NCBI GenBank assembly: GCA_002351535.1
Contig: DEGR01000006.1
Coordinates: 1 to 45,054 of the forward strand
DNA: 45,054 bases
Direction of reading: 5' to 3'
Source: Lachnospira sp. UBA2821
Lineage (GTDB): Bacteria > Bacillota > Clostridia > Lachnospirales > Lachnospiraceae
Shown piece after piece: positions 15,791 through 25,821 of this stretch. Position numbers and translations under genes: made by a program. The notes beneath the pieces were generated by a model. That model was not told the origin of the DNA and ran no database searches. It saw only the letters and a program-made list of their open reading frames with translations. Every line of letters begins with the position of its first letter. The first letter of the stretch is position 1.

Positions 15791-17276
15791 CGGTTGGCGT
15801 GATGATTCCTGAATCGTCAATATTTACATTAAATGATAGTTCTTTAAGGTAATTAAATATACGGGAAGCTTCCGTTCCTGTTTGTAATGTGGTCTTAAAA
15901 TCAGACTGCATGCAGGGAATAAAGCTCAATTCCTTAAGACCGGTGTTATCTATTTTGAGATTGATAATTCCGGTTTCCTTTGTCTCATAATTAAACCAGA
16001 AATCTCCAAGACTATATACAATTGGTTTATTATTGTAGAACTCGATGCCCTGAAGTACATGCGGGTGGCCACCTATTACAGCATCGGCACCGGCATCTAT
16101 AAATGCTTTACCCATAGTTTTCTGGTAATCAGTGACAGAGTGACTGTCTTCAGTTCCCCAATGTATATATGCTATTACATAATCGCTGTTTTCGGAAGCT
16201 TTTTTAATTACATCAAGATATGATTTATAGTCATATGCGAGAAGTATTCCCGGTGAGGAAGCTGTAGCAGCGGGGGTGTATCTTACTTTTTCAGCTCTTG
16301 ATGCTCCTACAAAGGCAATCTTCATTCCGTTTATCACATAATATACCGGCTGACATGCTTCGTTGATATTTTTACCTGCTCCAAAGTATGTAATGTTGTT
16401 ATCGTTAAGTGTTGCCATAGTATCGTTGAATGCATCGACACCATAATCGTATACGTGATTGTTTGATAATGATACTGTGTCTACACCGAGTGATTTGAGT
16501 ATTTCTATCCTTACAGGAGAGGCCCTGAAAGTGTATAATTTACCATTTAACGGTGCACCTCTGTTGCTGAAGGTGAATTCGTTGTTGAGACAGAAAATAT
16601 CAGCTTTATTTGTTTTATCGATAAGCTCTTTAGATATACATTGCTCAATGTTTTTGTCTGATTCATCATATTTATTAAGTGTGTACCATCCCTCAGAGAG
16701 ACATAAATCACCTGCAAAAGATATGTTCACTGAATCTTTATCGGCAGCATTTTTGGTATAAATGTTGCTCTTGGAATTACTTTGGGCATTGTCTGATAAG
16801 GTTTTTGTATAGTAGTCTTTAAGGACGTTAAGTGTACATCCTGTTTTGTTGTACCAGAACTGTTCAGTGTAAGAAGAATTCTTAATAGTTTTAGAAAGTT
16901 CAGATAAAATGTGTTTGTTATAGTTATCATTTATCCATTTGATAAAATCACATGATAAATCATTCATAAAAGTGTAAGATGATTTGACGGCATTCTCTTT
17001 AACCTGATTATAATAATCTTTAAATAAAGGTACTGTGAAAACAGTGTCATGCTTTTTAAAGTGGTTATTGCTAAAAAACCTGTCTGCCGGTACAATCTTG
17101 TGGCTATATGCGATATTTTCTTTTTTATTATCGTCTTTGGGAATATCCTGATATTTATACTGACCGGGTGTAAGTGTTATGGCAACTTCGTGATTTTTGC
17201 CACAGCCACACCCGGCTAATATAAATAAAATAGATATGCTTATAATTGATATTAAAAATTTAATGCTGATTTTCAT
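15783..17276 (-). CDS. CapA family lipoprotein (poly-gamma-glutamate capsule-type metallophosphatase fold)
   Basis: 497 aa. A signal peptide with lipobox LAGC (Cys near residue 22) is followed by a ~165-residue lineage-specific region, then a CapA domain: ISFAGDLCLSE (metal-binding Asp), VDTVSLSNNHVYDYG (the Asn-His pair), the VIAYIHWGTED segment, and GADAVIGGHPHVLQGIE. These are the calcineurin-like metallophosphatase ligands used by CapA/PgsA proteins of capsule and poly-gamma-glutamate systems. No other capsule gene is nearby, so the actual substrate is unknown. It lies 21 bp after the small gene at 17298-17714 and is probably in the same operon. Confidence 0.9.
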   Translation of the reverse strand: MKISIKFLISIISISILFILAGCGCGKNHEVAITLTPGQYKYQDIPKDDNKKENIAYSHKIVPADRFFSNNHFKKHDTVFTVPLFKDYYNQVKENAVKSSYTFMNDLSCDFIKWINDNYNKHILSELSKTIKNSSYTEQFWYNKTGCTLNVLKDYYTKTLSDNAQSNSKSNIYTKNAADKDSVNISFAGDLCLSEGWYTLNKYDESDKNIEQCISKELIDKTNKADIFCLNNEFTFSNRGAPLNGKLYTFRASPVRIEILKSLGVDTVSLSNNHVYDYGVDAFNDTMATLNDNNITYFGAGKNINEACQPVYYVINGMKIAFVGASRAEKVRYTPAATASSPGILLAYDYKSYLDVIKKASENSDYVIAYIHWGTEDSHSVTDYQKTMGKAFIDAGADAVIGGHPHVLQGIEFYNNKPIVYSLGDFWFNYETKETGIINLKIDNTGLKELSFIPCMQSDFKTTLQTGTEASRIFNYLKELSFNVNIDDSGIITPTEK

Positions 17277-17297
17277 ACTATATCCTAAATTGATTTG

Positions 17298-17714
17298 TTA
17301 TTTGTCTATATTTCCGTGATGAAGAATTACATTTCTAACATCATAAATGCTGTGAAATGATATGCCACATGTATCAAACTGATAATCATAAAATGTGGAA
17401 GTAACAGCTTCCATAAGATATGAGTGATGGTGCTGCTGTATCTTTTTTAATGCTGCAAGAACCTTATCAAAGAAGAACTTTTCACGTCCGAACTTACATG
17501 AGGCAACCCATGATACTACGATTGCCAGACAGTAATGCTCATATTCTTCTGCCTGAGTGATACATAACAACTTTGAAGTGAGAATCTGATATTCTTCATA
17601 GTCTATTGAGAATACAGATTGCAGGACAACCCGTGGTGACATATTAATCATTATTTCATCGGAAATACTGTTCTGGATATCTGATAAACTTGAATTGTAA
17701 GTCCATCTTGCCAT
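17298..17714 (-). CDS. hypothetical protein, 138 aa
   Basis: I recognise no family. The product looks like a soluble, mainly helical cytoplasmic protein without signal peptide or membrane segment, with the notable clusters CKFGREKFFFDKVL and KKIQQHHHSYLMEAV. I chose ATG 17714 because a GGGGTG site precedes it; the in-frame GTG at 17723 is part of that site. It precedes the CapA-type lipoprotein gene by 21 bp, so the two are likely expressed together. Confidence 0.6.
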   Translation of the reverse strand: MARWTYNSSLSDIQNSISDEIMINMSPRVVLQSVFSIDYEEYQILTSKLLCITQAEEYEHYCLAIVVSWVASCKFGREKFFFDKVLAALKKIQQHHHSYLMEAVTSTFYDYQFDTCGISFHSIYDVRNVILHHGNIDK

Positions 17715-17949
17715 ACTAATCACCCCATTTCAATATACTTATGTTACATATATAATACCATATTTTACAATGGATTTGTAGTATAAGATTGAATAATATG
17801 TGCGTAATATATGCTAATATATGGAAATATAAGGCAAGATGGTAAGTTTGTAATAATCTGTAATGAGACTGATTTATCTGTGCAGTTCTGTGTGATTAGT
17901 CTTTATGTACGAAACAGTGTACCGGTACAGTTATTTAGAAATCATTATA

Positions 17950-18963
17950 CTAGGTGGTTACATGAACTTTACATTTTGCTTTTGTACCATCTTCTATTAC
18001 AGTGATGGTGGCGGTTCCTTTTTTGATGGCCTTAATCTTACCTGATGATGATACTGTTGCTACATCACTGTTACTGGTAGACCATAAAGGAGTATTACCT
18101 GATGATACAGAAGCTTTTATAGTTCTTGTCTGACCTGCTTTGAGTGTTATGTCCGTATCGCTTAGAATAATATCCGGTTTCTTAACGGTAACGGAACATG
18201 TAACAGTCACACCGTCAACTGTTGCAGATATTGTAGCTGTACCATTCTTTATGGCAGTTACATAACCATTCTGGTCAACAACCGCAACACTTGAACGATT
18301 AGACTTCCATTTTGGGGAAATACCGGAAGATACATTTACTTTAAGCGGTACGGTTGATAATCTGTACATTGAAAGACTTTTGATGTCTAAAGTTAAAGTT
18401 GGGGATTTGACTTTTACTTTACAAGTTGTTACAGTGTCATCAGCTTTAACGGTAATAACTGTATCACCGGGCTTATTGGCTGTGACAAATCCTCTGTCAT
18501 CAACAGAAGCTATGGATTTCCTTCCGGACTTCCATTTAACAGTGCTGTTATTGGAAGTTGAAGCATTAAGCTTAAAAGTTTCACCATGTTCCAGAATAAG
18601 AGAATATCTGTTCAAAGTAAGCTTGGTTTTGCGGACTGTTATATAGCAGCTTGCTTCGGCATCTTTAATCTTAACTGTAATAGTAGCAGTTCCAGAGCCT
18701 TTGGCTGTTATATAGCCGTAAGTGTTGACTGATGCAACTTTGCTGTTACTGCTTTTGAATGTAGGCTTTTTGCCTGTAGATGTATATGCACACAGCCATG
18801 TCTCCTCACCAATATCCATCACACTGCCATAAAAAGGCAGAATTATATAAGGCGGAGCGCCTGATGAAGCGGCAACAGATGTCTGTGGCATAGCACCTGT
18901 AATAAAGGGTACAAGAATAAGTAATAAGAATACTTTCTTTATATGTTTTAATATATTACTCAT
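17950..18963 (-). CDS. secreted protein with tandem BIG_2 Ig-like domains
   Basis: 337 aa. A signal peptide (cleavage likely near SVAAS, residue ~32) is followed by four BIG_2 domains in a row. Each has the W/F-KS--S-VA-V---G-ITA---GTATIT pattern. There is no anchor motif at the C-terminus, which ends soon after the last repeat, so it may be free in the matrix or bound non-covalently. I chose ATG 18963, which has a GAGG site, over upstream in-frame starts. Similar Ig modules occur at 13448-14131, but the domain number and sequence differ enough to exclude a recent duplication. Confidence 0.85.
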   Translation of the reverse strand: MSNILKHIKKVFLLLILVPFITGAMPQTSVAASSGAPPYIILPFYGSVMDIGEETWLCAYTSTGKKPTFKSSNSKVASVNTYGYITAKGSGTATITVKIKDAEASCYITVRKTKLTLNRYSLILEHGETFKLNASTSNNSTVKWKSGRKSIASVDDRGFVTANKPGDTVITVKADDTVTTCKVKVKSPTLTLDIKSLSMYRLSTVPLKVNVSSGISPKWKSNRSSVAVVDQNGYVTAIKNGTATISATVDGVTVTCSVTVKKPDIILSDTDITLKAGQTRTIKASVSSGNTPLWSTSNSDVATVSSSGKIKAIKKGTATITVIEDGTKAKCKVHVTT

Positions 18964-19203
18964 AATAAACCTCATTTCCGAACCTGCAGACAAAACAGAT
19001 GGCATTACAGATTAGATGTATAATATCACATAAAGTATATATAGTCAAGATGGTTATTAACTAATACTTGTATTTATTGATAAACGAATGTATCATATAT
19101 ATAAGATGTATTTGGCTGATAATGACTGATTGATATGGGAAAATCAGATTTATCCGGTATGTATTTGTGGGGAATGTGAAAGAGAAAGGTATGGGAAGAT
19201 AAA

Positions 19204-21126
19204 ATGGAAAATATTATATTTTTTGACATATGTGCCATTGCAGTTGTACTTCTGGAAATTACGGTTGTATGTGTAAGAAATAACCTCATTTGTGTGCAGA
19301 ATAAGATTTTCAGTGTCATGTTATTTTTAAATCTTGGTTCGGCTGTAACAGATTTGATATGTGGAATTCTTAGAAATGGTGATATTCAGACGAGTCAGTT
19401 CGTGGCATCCATGGTCGTGTATGCATTTTTTATGTTTCACAGTGCGATACCTGTCATGTATGCATTGTATATTCTTGCATCAACAGAGATGATATATAAG
19501 ATGCAGAGGTCAGGTAAGGCTTTTTGGTTCACGTTACCGGCAATAATAAGCTATATTCTGATAGCAATTAATCCATATACAAATGTATTGTTTGAAGTGT
19601 CGAAAAATGCACAGTATACAAGGCATGCAGGTATGACATACATATATCTTCAGGGGATTGCATATTTTGCATTTATACTTATATACATGAATATATATAA
19701 AGGAATATTTGATAAATACAAAAAGTTGTCGGTATACACTATTATTATTGCTATATGTATACCTACACTGATACATGTATTTTATCCTGAAGTGCTTGTG
19801 CAGGTGTTTGGAGAGACACTTGGACTTCAGGTACTGTGTATGTGTCTTATGAATCCGGAAGAAACTATGGATATGGAACTCGGTGTTTTTAACAGAAAGG
19901 CATTTATAGAAAAAGTGCGCATGAATTTCAAGACGGGAAATGATTTTCATATTATATCGGTTTCTATAGATGAATGGACATTTTTACAGAAAACATTTGG
20001 AATAGATGTACTTAATAATATGTGGAAGACGATAGTGCAGAATATTACGGCAATGTTTGGAAAACATAACATGGAAATGTACCGTATTTCAGAGAATGAG
20101 CTGTATGTTCTTTCGTTTTCCAATAAATTCGATTATGATGAAGTGGCAAAGAAAATTGTCGATATGTGTGAAGATGGACTTAATGTAGGACAGCTTGAAG
20201 TTGCCATGACTCTGGATGTGAGTATAATCAGTTGTCCACAGGATTTCAGAATGATTGAAGATATATTCCAGTATACATATGACATTGCGAAAGAGAATCA
20301 CCCATATGGAAGCAGGATTATAAAAGCCAGTGAGAAAAATGGCGGATATGGTAAAAGGCATTCTGATGTCAGAATGGCGATACATAAAGCATTACGGAAT
20401 GGAACACTTGAAGTATATTATCAGCCCATATATTCTACAAAGCATGATAAGATATTGTCGGCGGAAGCACTTGTTCGACTTAAGGATGACGAACTGGGCT
20501 TTATATCACCGGAAGAGTTTATTCCTATTGCAGAAAAAGACGGAACTATATTACAGATAGGAAATTTTGTTCTTGAGTCTGTGTGTAAGTTCATTAAGGA
20601 AAACAATATAAGAAAAAAAGGAATAGAATTTATAGAGATTAATATATCTGTTGTGGAATGTATGAAGCAGAATATGGTTCAGAGAGTGGCTGAAATGCTT
20701 AATAAATATGGAATTGATCCTGCACAGGTTAATCTTGAAATTACGGAGACGGCGGCAACAAATTCATCTGATATTATGAATAGTAATATGCAGAATCTTG
20801 TTGATAAAGGTATAGCGTTTTCTCTTGACGATTATGGTTCAGGATATTCTAATATTAACTATATTATTAATTTGCCATTTCATCTGGTTAAGATGGACAA
20901 AAATATTGTGTGGTCTGCGTTTGATGATGAGAGGGCGGGGACAGTGCTGGAGAGCAGTGTTTCGATGATACAGAGACTTGACCTTAAGATAGTTGCTGAG
21001 GGTGTTGAGACAGAGGAACAGAAGAATGCGCTTACACGAATGGGATGTGAGTATCTTCAGGGATATTATTTTTCGAAACCTCTGCCTGAAAAAGATTTTT
21101 TGAGTTATCTTGATAATGTGTGTTGA
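19204..21126 (+). CDS. membrane EAL-domain c-di-GMP phosphodiesterase with degenerate GGDEF domain
   Basis: 640 aa. Residues ~1-220 hold six or seven membrane spans. Residues ~225-375 look like a GGDEF fold whose signature is gone (ISENELYVLSF stands where GGDEF would be), so it cannot make c-di-GMP. Residues ~390-637 are an EAL domain with the key residues present: SAEALVR near residue 420, EINIS, LEITET, SLDDYGSGYS near residue 541, VKMDK, VAEGVET and LQGYYFSKPLP. It should hydrolyse c-di-GMP to pGpG at the membrane. The large exported protein gene begins 55 bp downstream on the same strand and may be co-expressed. Confidence 0.9.
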   Translation: MENIIFFDICAIAVVLLEITVVCVRNNLICVQNKIFSVMLFLNLGSAVTDLICGILRNGDIQTSQFVASMVVYAFFMFHSAIPVMYALYILASTEMIYKMQRSGKAFWFTLPAIISYILIAINPYTNVLFEVSKNAQYTRHAGMTYIYLQGIAYFAFILIYMNIYKGIFDKYKKLSVYTIIIAICIPTLIHVFYPEVLVQVFGETLGLQVLCMCLMNPEETMDMELGVFNRKAFIEKVRMNFKTGNDFHIISVSIDEWTFLQKTFGIDVLNNMWKTIVQNITAMFGKHNMEMYRISENELYVLSFSNKFDYDEVAKKIVDMCEDGLNVGQLEVAMTLDVSIISCPQDFRMIEDIFQYTYDIAKENHPYGSRIIKASEKNGGYGKRHSDVRMAIHKALRNGTLEVYYQPIYSTKHDKILSAEALVRLKDDELGFISPEEFIPIAEKDGTILQIGNFVLESVCKFIKENNIRKKGIEFIEINISVVECMKQNMVQRVAEMLNKYGIDPAQVNLEITETAATNSSDIMNSNMQNLVDKGIAFSLDDYGSGYSNINYIINLPFHLVKMDKNIVWSAFDDERAGTVLESSVSMIQRLDLKIVAEGVETEEQKNALTRMGCEYLQGYYFSKPLPEKDFLSYLDNVC

Positions 21127-21181
21127 TTTATAAACCATATGTGATATAATGTTCTTACCTGAAGAGGGAACGGAGGAGAAC

Positions 21182-23809
21182 ATGTACATTTTAGAAAGGA
21201 AAATAATGCAGAGAAGGGCTGCGTTATTTTTTGTACTCATTTTTAGCATTCTGACTGCTGTGTTTGCTGTTATCAGAACGCAGGAAGTATTGGCGGTTGA
21301 TGTGTCTGATTATTATAAGGAGAGACTGAAATTCGATGAAGAAGGCAATCTTCTAATGACAACCCATGACCGTAAAGCCACAAGCAAAGTGACATACAGA
21401 ACTCTGGGATGGATAATCAAGAGATACGATATGCCGATTGATGCACCGGGACAACAGTATGCGGTAATCGTATTGAGAAAATATTCAGACATTGAATATA
21501 AAGATGACCCGGAAGATTCCGGATATGTGTATTGTTATTATTATGGTGACAAAAAGGATATTATAGGTTCGATAAAGAAAGTTGATAAAGTATGGTTTAA
21601 TCAGCTTAACAATTATGGTGATTATGTGTATATTGATGAGGTTATGACTGTATGTGAAGACGGAGTTGTCAAGGGAAGTCTGTCTTCTTCAGGCAAAGCA
21701 TCAGGAGAAGTATATTTTACATATGATGGCATAGCGGGGGCAAGACCATGGGCTTCTAAGGAGAGTATTAAGACGCATTTTGATAAGACAGTCAAGTTCC
21801 CTGCACTGGTTCATACTAAGAAATACTACAAGAGTGTTACAAAGAATAATATTGATAATCTGCAGAGTATTCCGGAGGGGACTCTGCATTTTGGACATGG
21901 AACTAAAGATAACTCGGTGTTTGATGTTGGAAAGGGGGTTCCGGCAGGAGAAATGTTGTATCTTGATGGCAAAGTTACGACATGCATATACAATATTGGT
22001 GTTAATCGTGTAGATGTAGATATAGATATTCCGGTTAGAATAGTTACAACATATCATCTTAAATGGACGGATTATTACGGAAAACAACGAAAAGAGGATA
22101 AGAAGGTTGCAAGATGGTATCTTGTTAAAAGGAAGGCGTCTTATTGGAAAATAGAAGGATTTGATGCAAAGAGGCTTATCGGTGTTAATATCTATAATAA
22201 GGCAATTGAAGGCGAAAACGTAGTGATTGAGTATGGTCATGCACCGGAAGTAAAATATATTGATAAAGCTTCTTATGAAGTCCCACAAAAATTAGTCGAA
22301 AAAGATATTGACGGTGGGGATTTGTATGGAACTAAAGGTATAAAGCCTGCTATCCCGGATGAAGACCAGAGTAAAAAAGCAGAGGCTTTTGTTGGTAATA
22401 TTAAGACGACTAATGATTATCTCAAAATAAATGGTTCTGTTATAGTTGATAATAGTAAAGGATTCAGGCGGGAATCGGTGGAAAAGTTATTCAGGGACAA
22501 TGAAAGAGCTGTTTATAAAGAAAATATACATATACATAGACTGACTAAGAACCATGAGGCATATAATTCGGATGCAACATCTGTTTATATAGGGGATGAT
22601 GGAGAAACATACGAATATAATGTGTCCGTAAATGATATATCAGTTCTTACACCAGTGGCATGCGGGGGAAGTGTGTCTGATGATAAGGCACACAATCAAT
22701 GCATTAGTCCTGATAAAACAAGGAATTCGCTCACTATAGGAAGAACGTTTTATGTTGGGATAAGTACGCAGGGCACACATAATGACTGGGAAGGATATGG
22801 TACTGCAGACTATTCTGAATATGCATGGAAGACACAGATAAGAATTCCGTTTGATGTATTCAGGGCAGGCAGGAGAGTTAAAGGTGGTACATGGATGGAT
22901 GTTGAAAATGGAACTGTACCGGTTGCAATACCTGTTGGTACTAAGGAGGGAAAGTATACCATCCGTTACAGAGTTGTTGCACTGAATGCCGTAAATGTTG
23001 AGGATTATGAAAAGTTGACATGTGAAAAAGCTAATACAAAGTATTCAAGTTATGTCGCGACAGATAAAATAGAAGTTAATGTAGTTGGCAGAATCCATAA
23101 TCTTATATTGGATAATGATTATAAGGTTGGAATAAGAGATTGTGATGGAATTAAAAGAGGGTGTGTTAATTCGGTTCCATATATTATGGAAGAAGCCGGA
23201 CAGATACCCATATCTGTCACTACAGATGGAGATTATAATACTTCTAAGGATAGTGTTGTTATAAACATGAGTTATTACTATATGGATGAACATGGAAAAA
23301 GAAAGAGTCTTAAAGCATTTGTCAGACAGACGGATGATAATGGTGATGTTAAACTGGATAATATGCAGAATACAGTTGTATTAAATCATAAGATGAGAAT
23401 TTTTACAGGTGACACTATGAAATATAAGGTGGATGATGATAAGAAAGCTAAGGAGGGACGGCAGGTATGGAATGGGAACATTGATATTCCGGATAATGTT
23501 ATATTTGTCCCATATGAAGCTGATATAAAAGAAGGTATATATGATGCTGCTACAGTAAATGAGAAAGCTGTGAACGTAAGTGTGATTATTAATTTTGACA
23601 TTATGGCTTTAAAGAATGGAAAAAGTTGTATAAGTTATATTAATGCGGGTAACAGTAAAGCCGGATATGCTAACATGTGGAAGATTGAGGAAGGGGTAAA
23701 TAGCATTAATATGGATGGAAGTGAAGTTGCGCTTGAATATGGTGATTCCATAATATACAGATGTAATAATGCGAAATCCGTTACATATATGGTTAGGGGA
23801 ACACATTGA
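21182..23809 (+). CDS. large exported protein of unknown function
   Basis: 875 aa from ATG 21182, which has a perfect GGAGGAGAA site; in-frame codons further upstream lack one. An N-terminal signal/membrane segment (about residues 12-36, with cleavage possible near VLAVD) leads into ~840 residues rich in Tyr, Lys and Asp with beta-type spacing. I see no LPxTG, SLH or enzyme motif. The opening TYRTLGWIIKRYD segment is reminiscent of DUF5704-type Lachnospiraceae surface proteins, but this is from memory and unverified. It directly follows the EAL phosphodiesterase, so its production may be tied to c-di-GMP signalling. Confidence 0.75.
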   Translation: MYILERKIMQRRAALFFVLIFSILTAVFAVIRTQEVLAVDVSDYYKERLKFDEEGNLLMTTHDRKATSKVTYRTLGWIIKRYDMPIDAPGQQYAVIVLRKYSDIEYKDDPEDSGYVYCYYYGDKKDIIGSIKKVDKVWFNQLNNYGDYVYIDEVMTVCEDGVVKGSLSSSGKASGEVYFTYDGIAGARPWASKESIKTHFDKTVKFPALVHTKKYYKSVTKNNIDNLQSIPEGTLHFGHGTKDNSVFDVGKGVPAGEMLYLDGKVTTCIYNIGVNRVDVDIDIPVRIVTTYHLKWTDYYGKQRKEDKKVARWYLVKRKASYWKIEGFDAKRLIGVNIYNKAIEGENVVIEYGHAPEVKYIDKASYEVPQKLVEKDIDGGDLYGTKGIKPAIPDEDQSKKAEAFVGNIKTTNDYLKINGSVIVDNSKGFRRESVEKLFRDNERAVYKENIHIHRLTKNHEAYNSDATSVYIGDDGETYEYNVSVNDISVLTPVACGGSVSDDKAHNQCISPDKTRNSLTIGRTFYVGISTQGTHNDWEGYGTADYSEYAWKTQIRIPFDVFRAGRRVKGGTWMDVENGTVPVAIPVGTKEGKYTIRYRVVALNAVNVEDYEKLTCEKANTKYSSYVATDKIEVNVVGRIHNLILDNDYKVGIRDCDGIKRGCVNSVPYIMEEAGQIPISVTTDGDYNTSKDSVVINMSYYYMDEHGKRKSLKAFVRQTDDNGDVKLDNMQNTVVLNHKMRIFTGDTMKYKVDDDKKAKEGRQVWNGNIDIPDNVIFVPYEADIKEGIYDAATVNEKAVNVSVIINFDIMALKNGKSCISYINAGNSKAGYANMWKIEEGVNSINMDGSEVALEYGDSIIYRCNNAKSVTYMVRGTH

Positions 23810-23886
23810 CAGTTGCAAAAAACCGTAAAAAAATGTATGATAGTTTCTATATGTATAACGAGTTAAAGAAAGGCAGGCTAAAATAA

Positions 23887-25821
23887 ATGGAAAAGAAGAA
23901 GTATTATTTAACTACAGCAATTGCATATACATCAGGAAAACCACATATAGGTAATACATATGAGGTGGTTCTTGCAGATAGTATTGTGCGTTTTAAGAGA
24001 CAGCAGGGATATGATGTAAGATTCCAGACCGGAACTGATGAACATGGTCAGAAGATTGAATTAAAAGCCGAAGAGGCGGGAATTTCACCAAAGGAATTCG
24101 TAGATAAGGTGTCTTCTGAGATAAAGTCTATTTGGGACCTTATGAATACTTCTTATGATAAGTTTATCCGTACAACAGACGACTATCATGAGAAACAGGT
24201 TCAGAAGATATTTAAGAAGCTATATGACCAGGGTGACATTTATAAGGGTCATTATGAGGGAATGTATTGTACACCATGTGAGTCTTTCTTCACAGAATCA
24301 CAGCTTGTAGATGGAAAGTGTCCTGATTGTGGAAGAGAGTGCCAGCCGGCTAAAGAGGAAGCATATTTCCTTAAGCTTAGCAAATACACAGACAGACTTA
24401 TAGAGCACATCAATACACATACTGAATTTATTCAGCCTGAGTCGAGAAAAAATGAGATGATGAACAACTTCCTTCTTCCGGGATTACAGGATTTATGCGT
24501 TTCAAGAACATCATTTAAATGGGGAATACCTGTAATATTTGATGATAAACATGTCGTATATGTATGGCTTGATGCGCTTTCTAACTATATTACAGGATTA
24601 GGATATGACCTTGATGGTAACAGTGATGAGTTATTTGAGCATTACTGGCCTGCAGACCTTCATCTTATTGGAAAAGACATATTAAGATTCCATACTATTT
24701 ACTGGCCAATTATGCTTATGGCACTTGACATACCACTTCCAAAACAGATATTTGGACATCCTTGGCTTTTGCAGGGGGATGGTAAGATGAGTAAATCTAA
24801 AGGAAATGTTATATATGCAGATGACCTTGTAAGTATATTCGGTGTAGATGCAGTAAGATACTTTGTACTTCATGAGATGCCGTTCGACAATGATGGTGTT
24901 ATAACATGGGAACTCGTTACAGAGCGTGTTAATTCAGACCTCGCAAACACACTTGGAAATCTTGTTAACAGAACTATATCTATGTCAAACAAGTATTTTG
25001 GCGGTGTTGTGAATAACAGTGGAGTTTCAGAAGCCGTAGATGATGAGCTTAAAGAAGTAGTTACATCCACATATGGAAAAGTTACAGAGAAGATGGATAA
25101 GTTGAGAGTGGCAGATGCCATAACAGAAATATTTACTATGTTCAAGAGATGTAACAAATATATAGATGAAACAACACCTTGGATTCTTGCTAAGGATGAA
25201 GCAACAAAACCACGTCTTGAGACAGTGCTTTATAATCTTGTTGAAAGTATTACTATCGGTGCAAGTATGTTGAAACCATTCATGCCTGAGACAGCAGATA
25301 AGATAGTAGCACAGCTTAATACAACATTAAGGAATGCAGAAGAACTTGGAGAATTTGGAAAATATGTATCAGGAACAAAAGTTACAGATTCGCCTGAGAT
25401 ATTATTTGCACGACTTGATGTAGAAGAGGTACTTAAGAAAGCGGAAGAATTTAAGCCTGCTCCTGTAGTTAAATATCCTGAGGTTGAGCCAAAGGAAACA
25501 ATAACGATAGATGATTTTGACAAGATTCAGTTAAGAGTCGGTGAAGTGCTTGAGTGTGAACCGGTTAAGAAGTCAAAGAAGCTTCTTGTATTCAAGATAA
25601 GAATTGGTGATGAAATAAGACAGATAGTATCGGGAATAGCGCAGTATTACAAACCTGAAGAACTTGTAGGCAAAAAAGTAGCAGTTGTTACTAACCTCAA
25701 ACCGGTTAAATTATGCGGAGTAGAATCACAGGGAATGATTCTTTCAGCAGCAGATGACCAGGGTAATCTGTCAGTTATGACTGTTCAGAGAGATATGATA
25801 GCCGGCTCGGAGATATGTTAA
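23887..25821 (+). CDS. metG: methionyl-tRNA synthetase
   Basis: 644 aa class I aminoacyl-tRNA synthetase charging tRNA-Met. Marks: TSGKPHIGNTYE (the HIGH-type motif) near residue 15, a zinc knuckle formed by CTPC and CPDC near residues 125-145, KMSKSKGN near residue 300, an anticodon-binding helical part, and a C-terminal EMAP/Trbp111 tRNA-binding domain (residues ~540-644, with DFDKIQLRVGEVLECEPVKK). The C-terminal domain gives dimerisation and extra tRNA affinity. There is no T-box leader in the 77 bp upstream. Its stop codon overlaps the left end of a palindromic repeat. Confidence 0.97.
   Translation: MEKKKYYLTTAIAYTSGKPHIGNTYEVVLADSIVRFKRQQGYDVRFQTGTDEHGQKIELKAEEAGISPKEFVDKVSSEIKSIWDLMNTSYDKFIRTTDDYHEKQVQKIFKKLYDQGDIYKGHYEGMYCTPCESFFTESQLVDGKCPDCGRECQPAKEEAYFLKLSKYTDRLIEHINTHTEFIQPESRKNEMMNNFLLPGLQDLCVSRTSFKWGIPVIFDDKHVVYVWLDALSNYITGLGYDLDGNSDELFEHYWPADLHLIGKDILRFHTIYWPIMLMALDIPLPKQIFGHPWLLQGDGKMSKSKGNVIYADDLVSIFGVDAVRYFVLHEMPFDNDGVITWELVTERVNSDLANTLGNLVNRTISMSNKYFGGVVNNSGVSEAVDDELKEVVTSTYGKVTEKMDKLRVADAITEIFTMFKRCNKYIDETTPWILAKDEATKPRLETVLYNLVESITIGASMLKPFMPETADKIVAQLNTTLRNAEELGEFGKYVSGTKVTDSPEILFARLDVEEVLKKAEEFKPAPVVKYPEVEPKETITIDDFDKIQLRVGEVLECEPVKKSKKLLVFKIRIGDEIRQIVSGIAQYYKPEELVGKKVAVVTNLKPVKLCGVESQGMILSAADDQGNLSVMTVQRDMIAGSEIC

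Noticed and set aside
17811..18005. Plus-strand 64-codon frame after the second BIG_2 gene
   Set aside because: No ribosome binding site, overlaps the 3' end of the BIG_2 gene, and no family recognised.
21701..22288. 195-codon minus-strand frame inside the large exported protein gene
   Set aside because: Antisense shadow with no ribosome binding site and an implausible composition; the plus-strand gene has a perfect start.
23810..23886. Possible T-box leader of metG
   Set aside because: The gap is only 77 bp, with no T-box sequence and no terminator/antiterminator pair.
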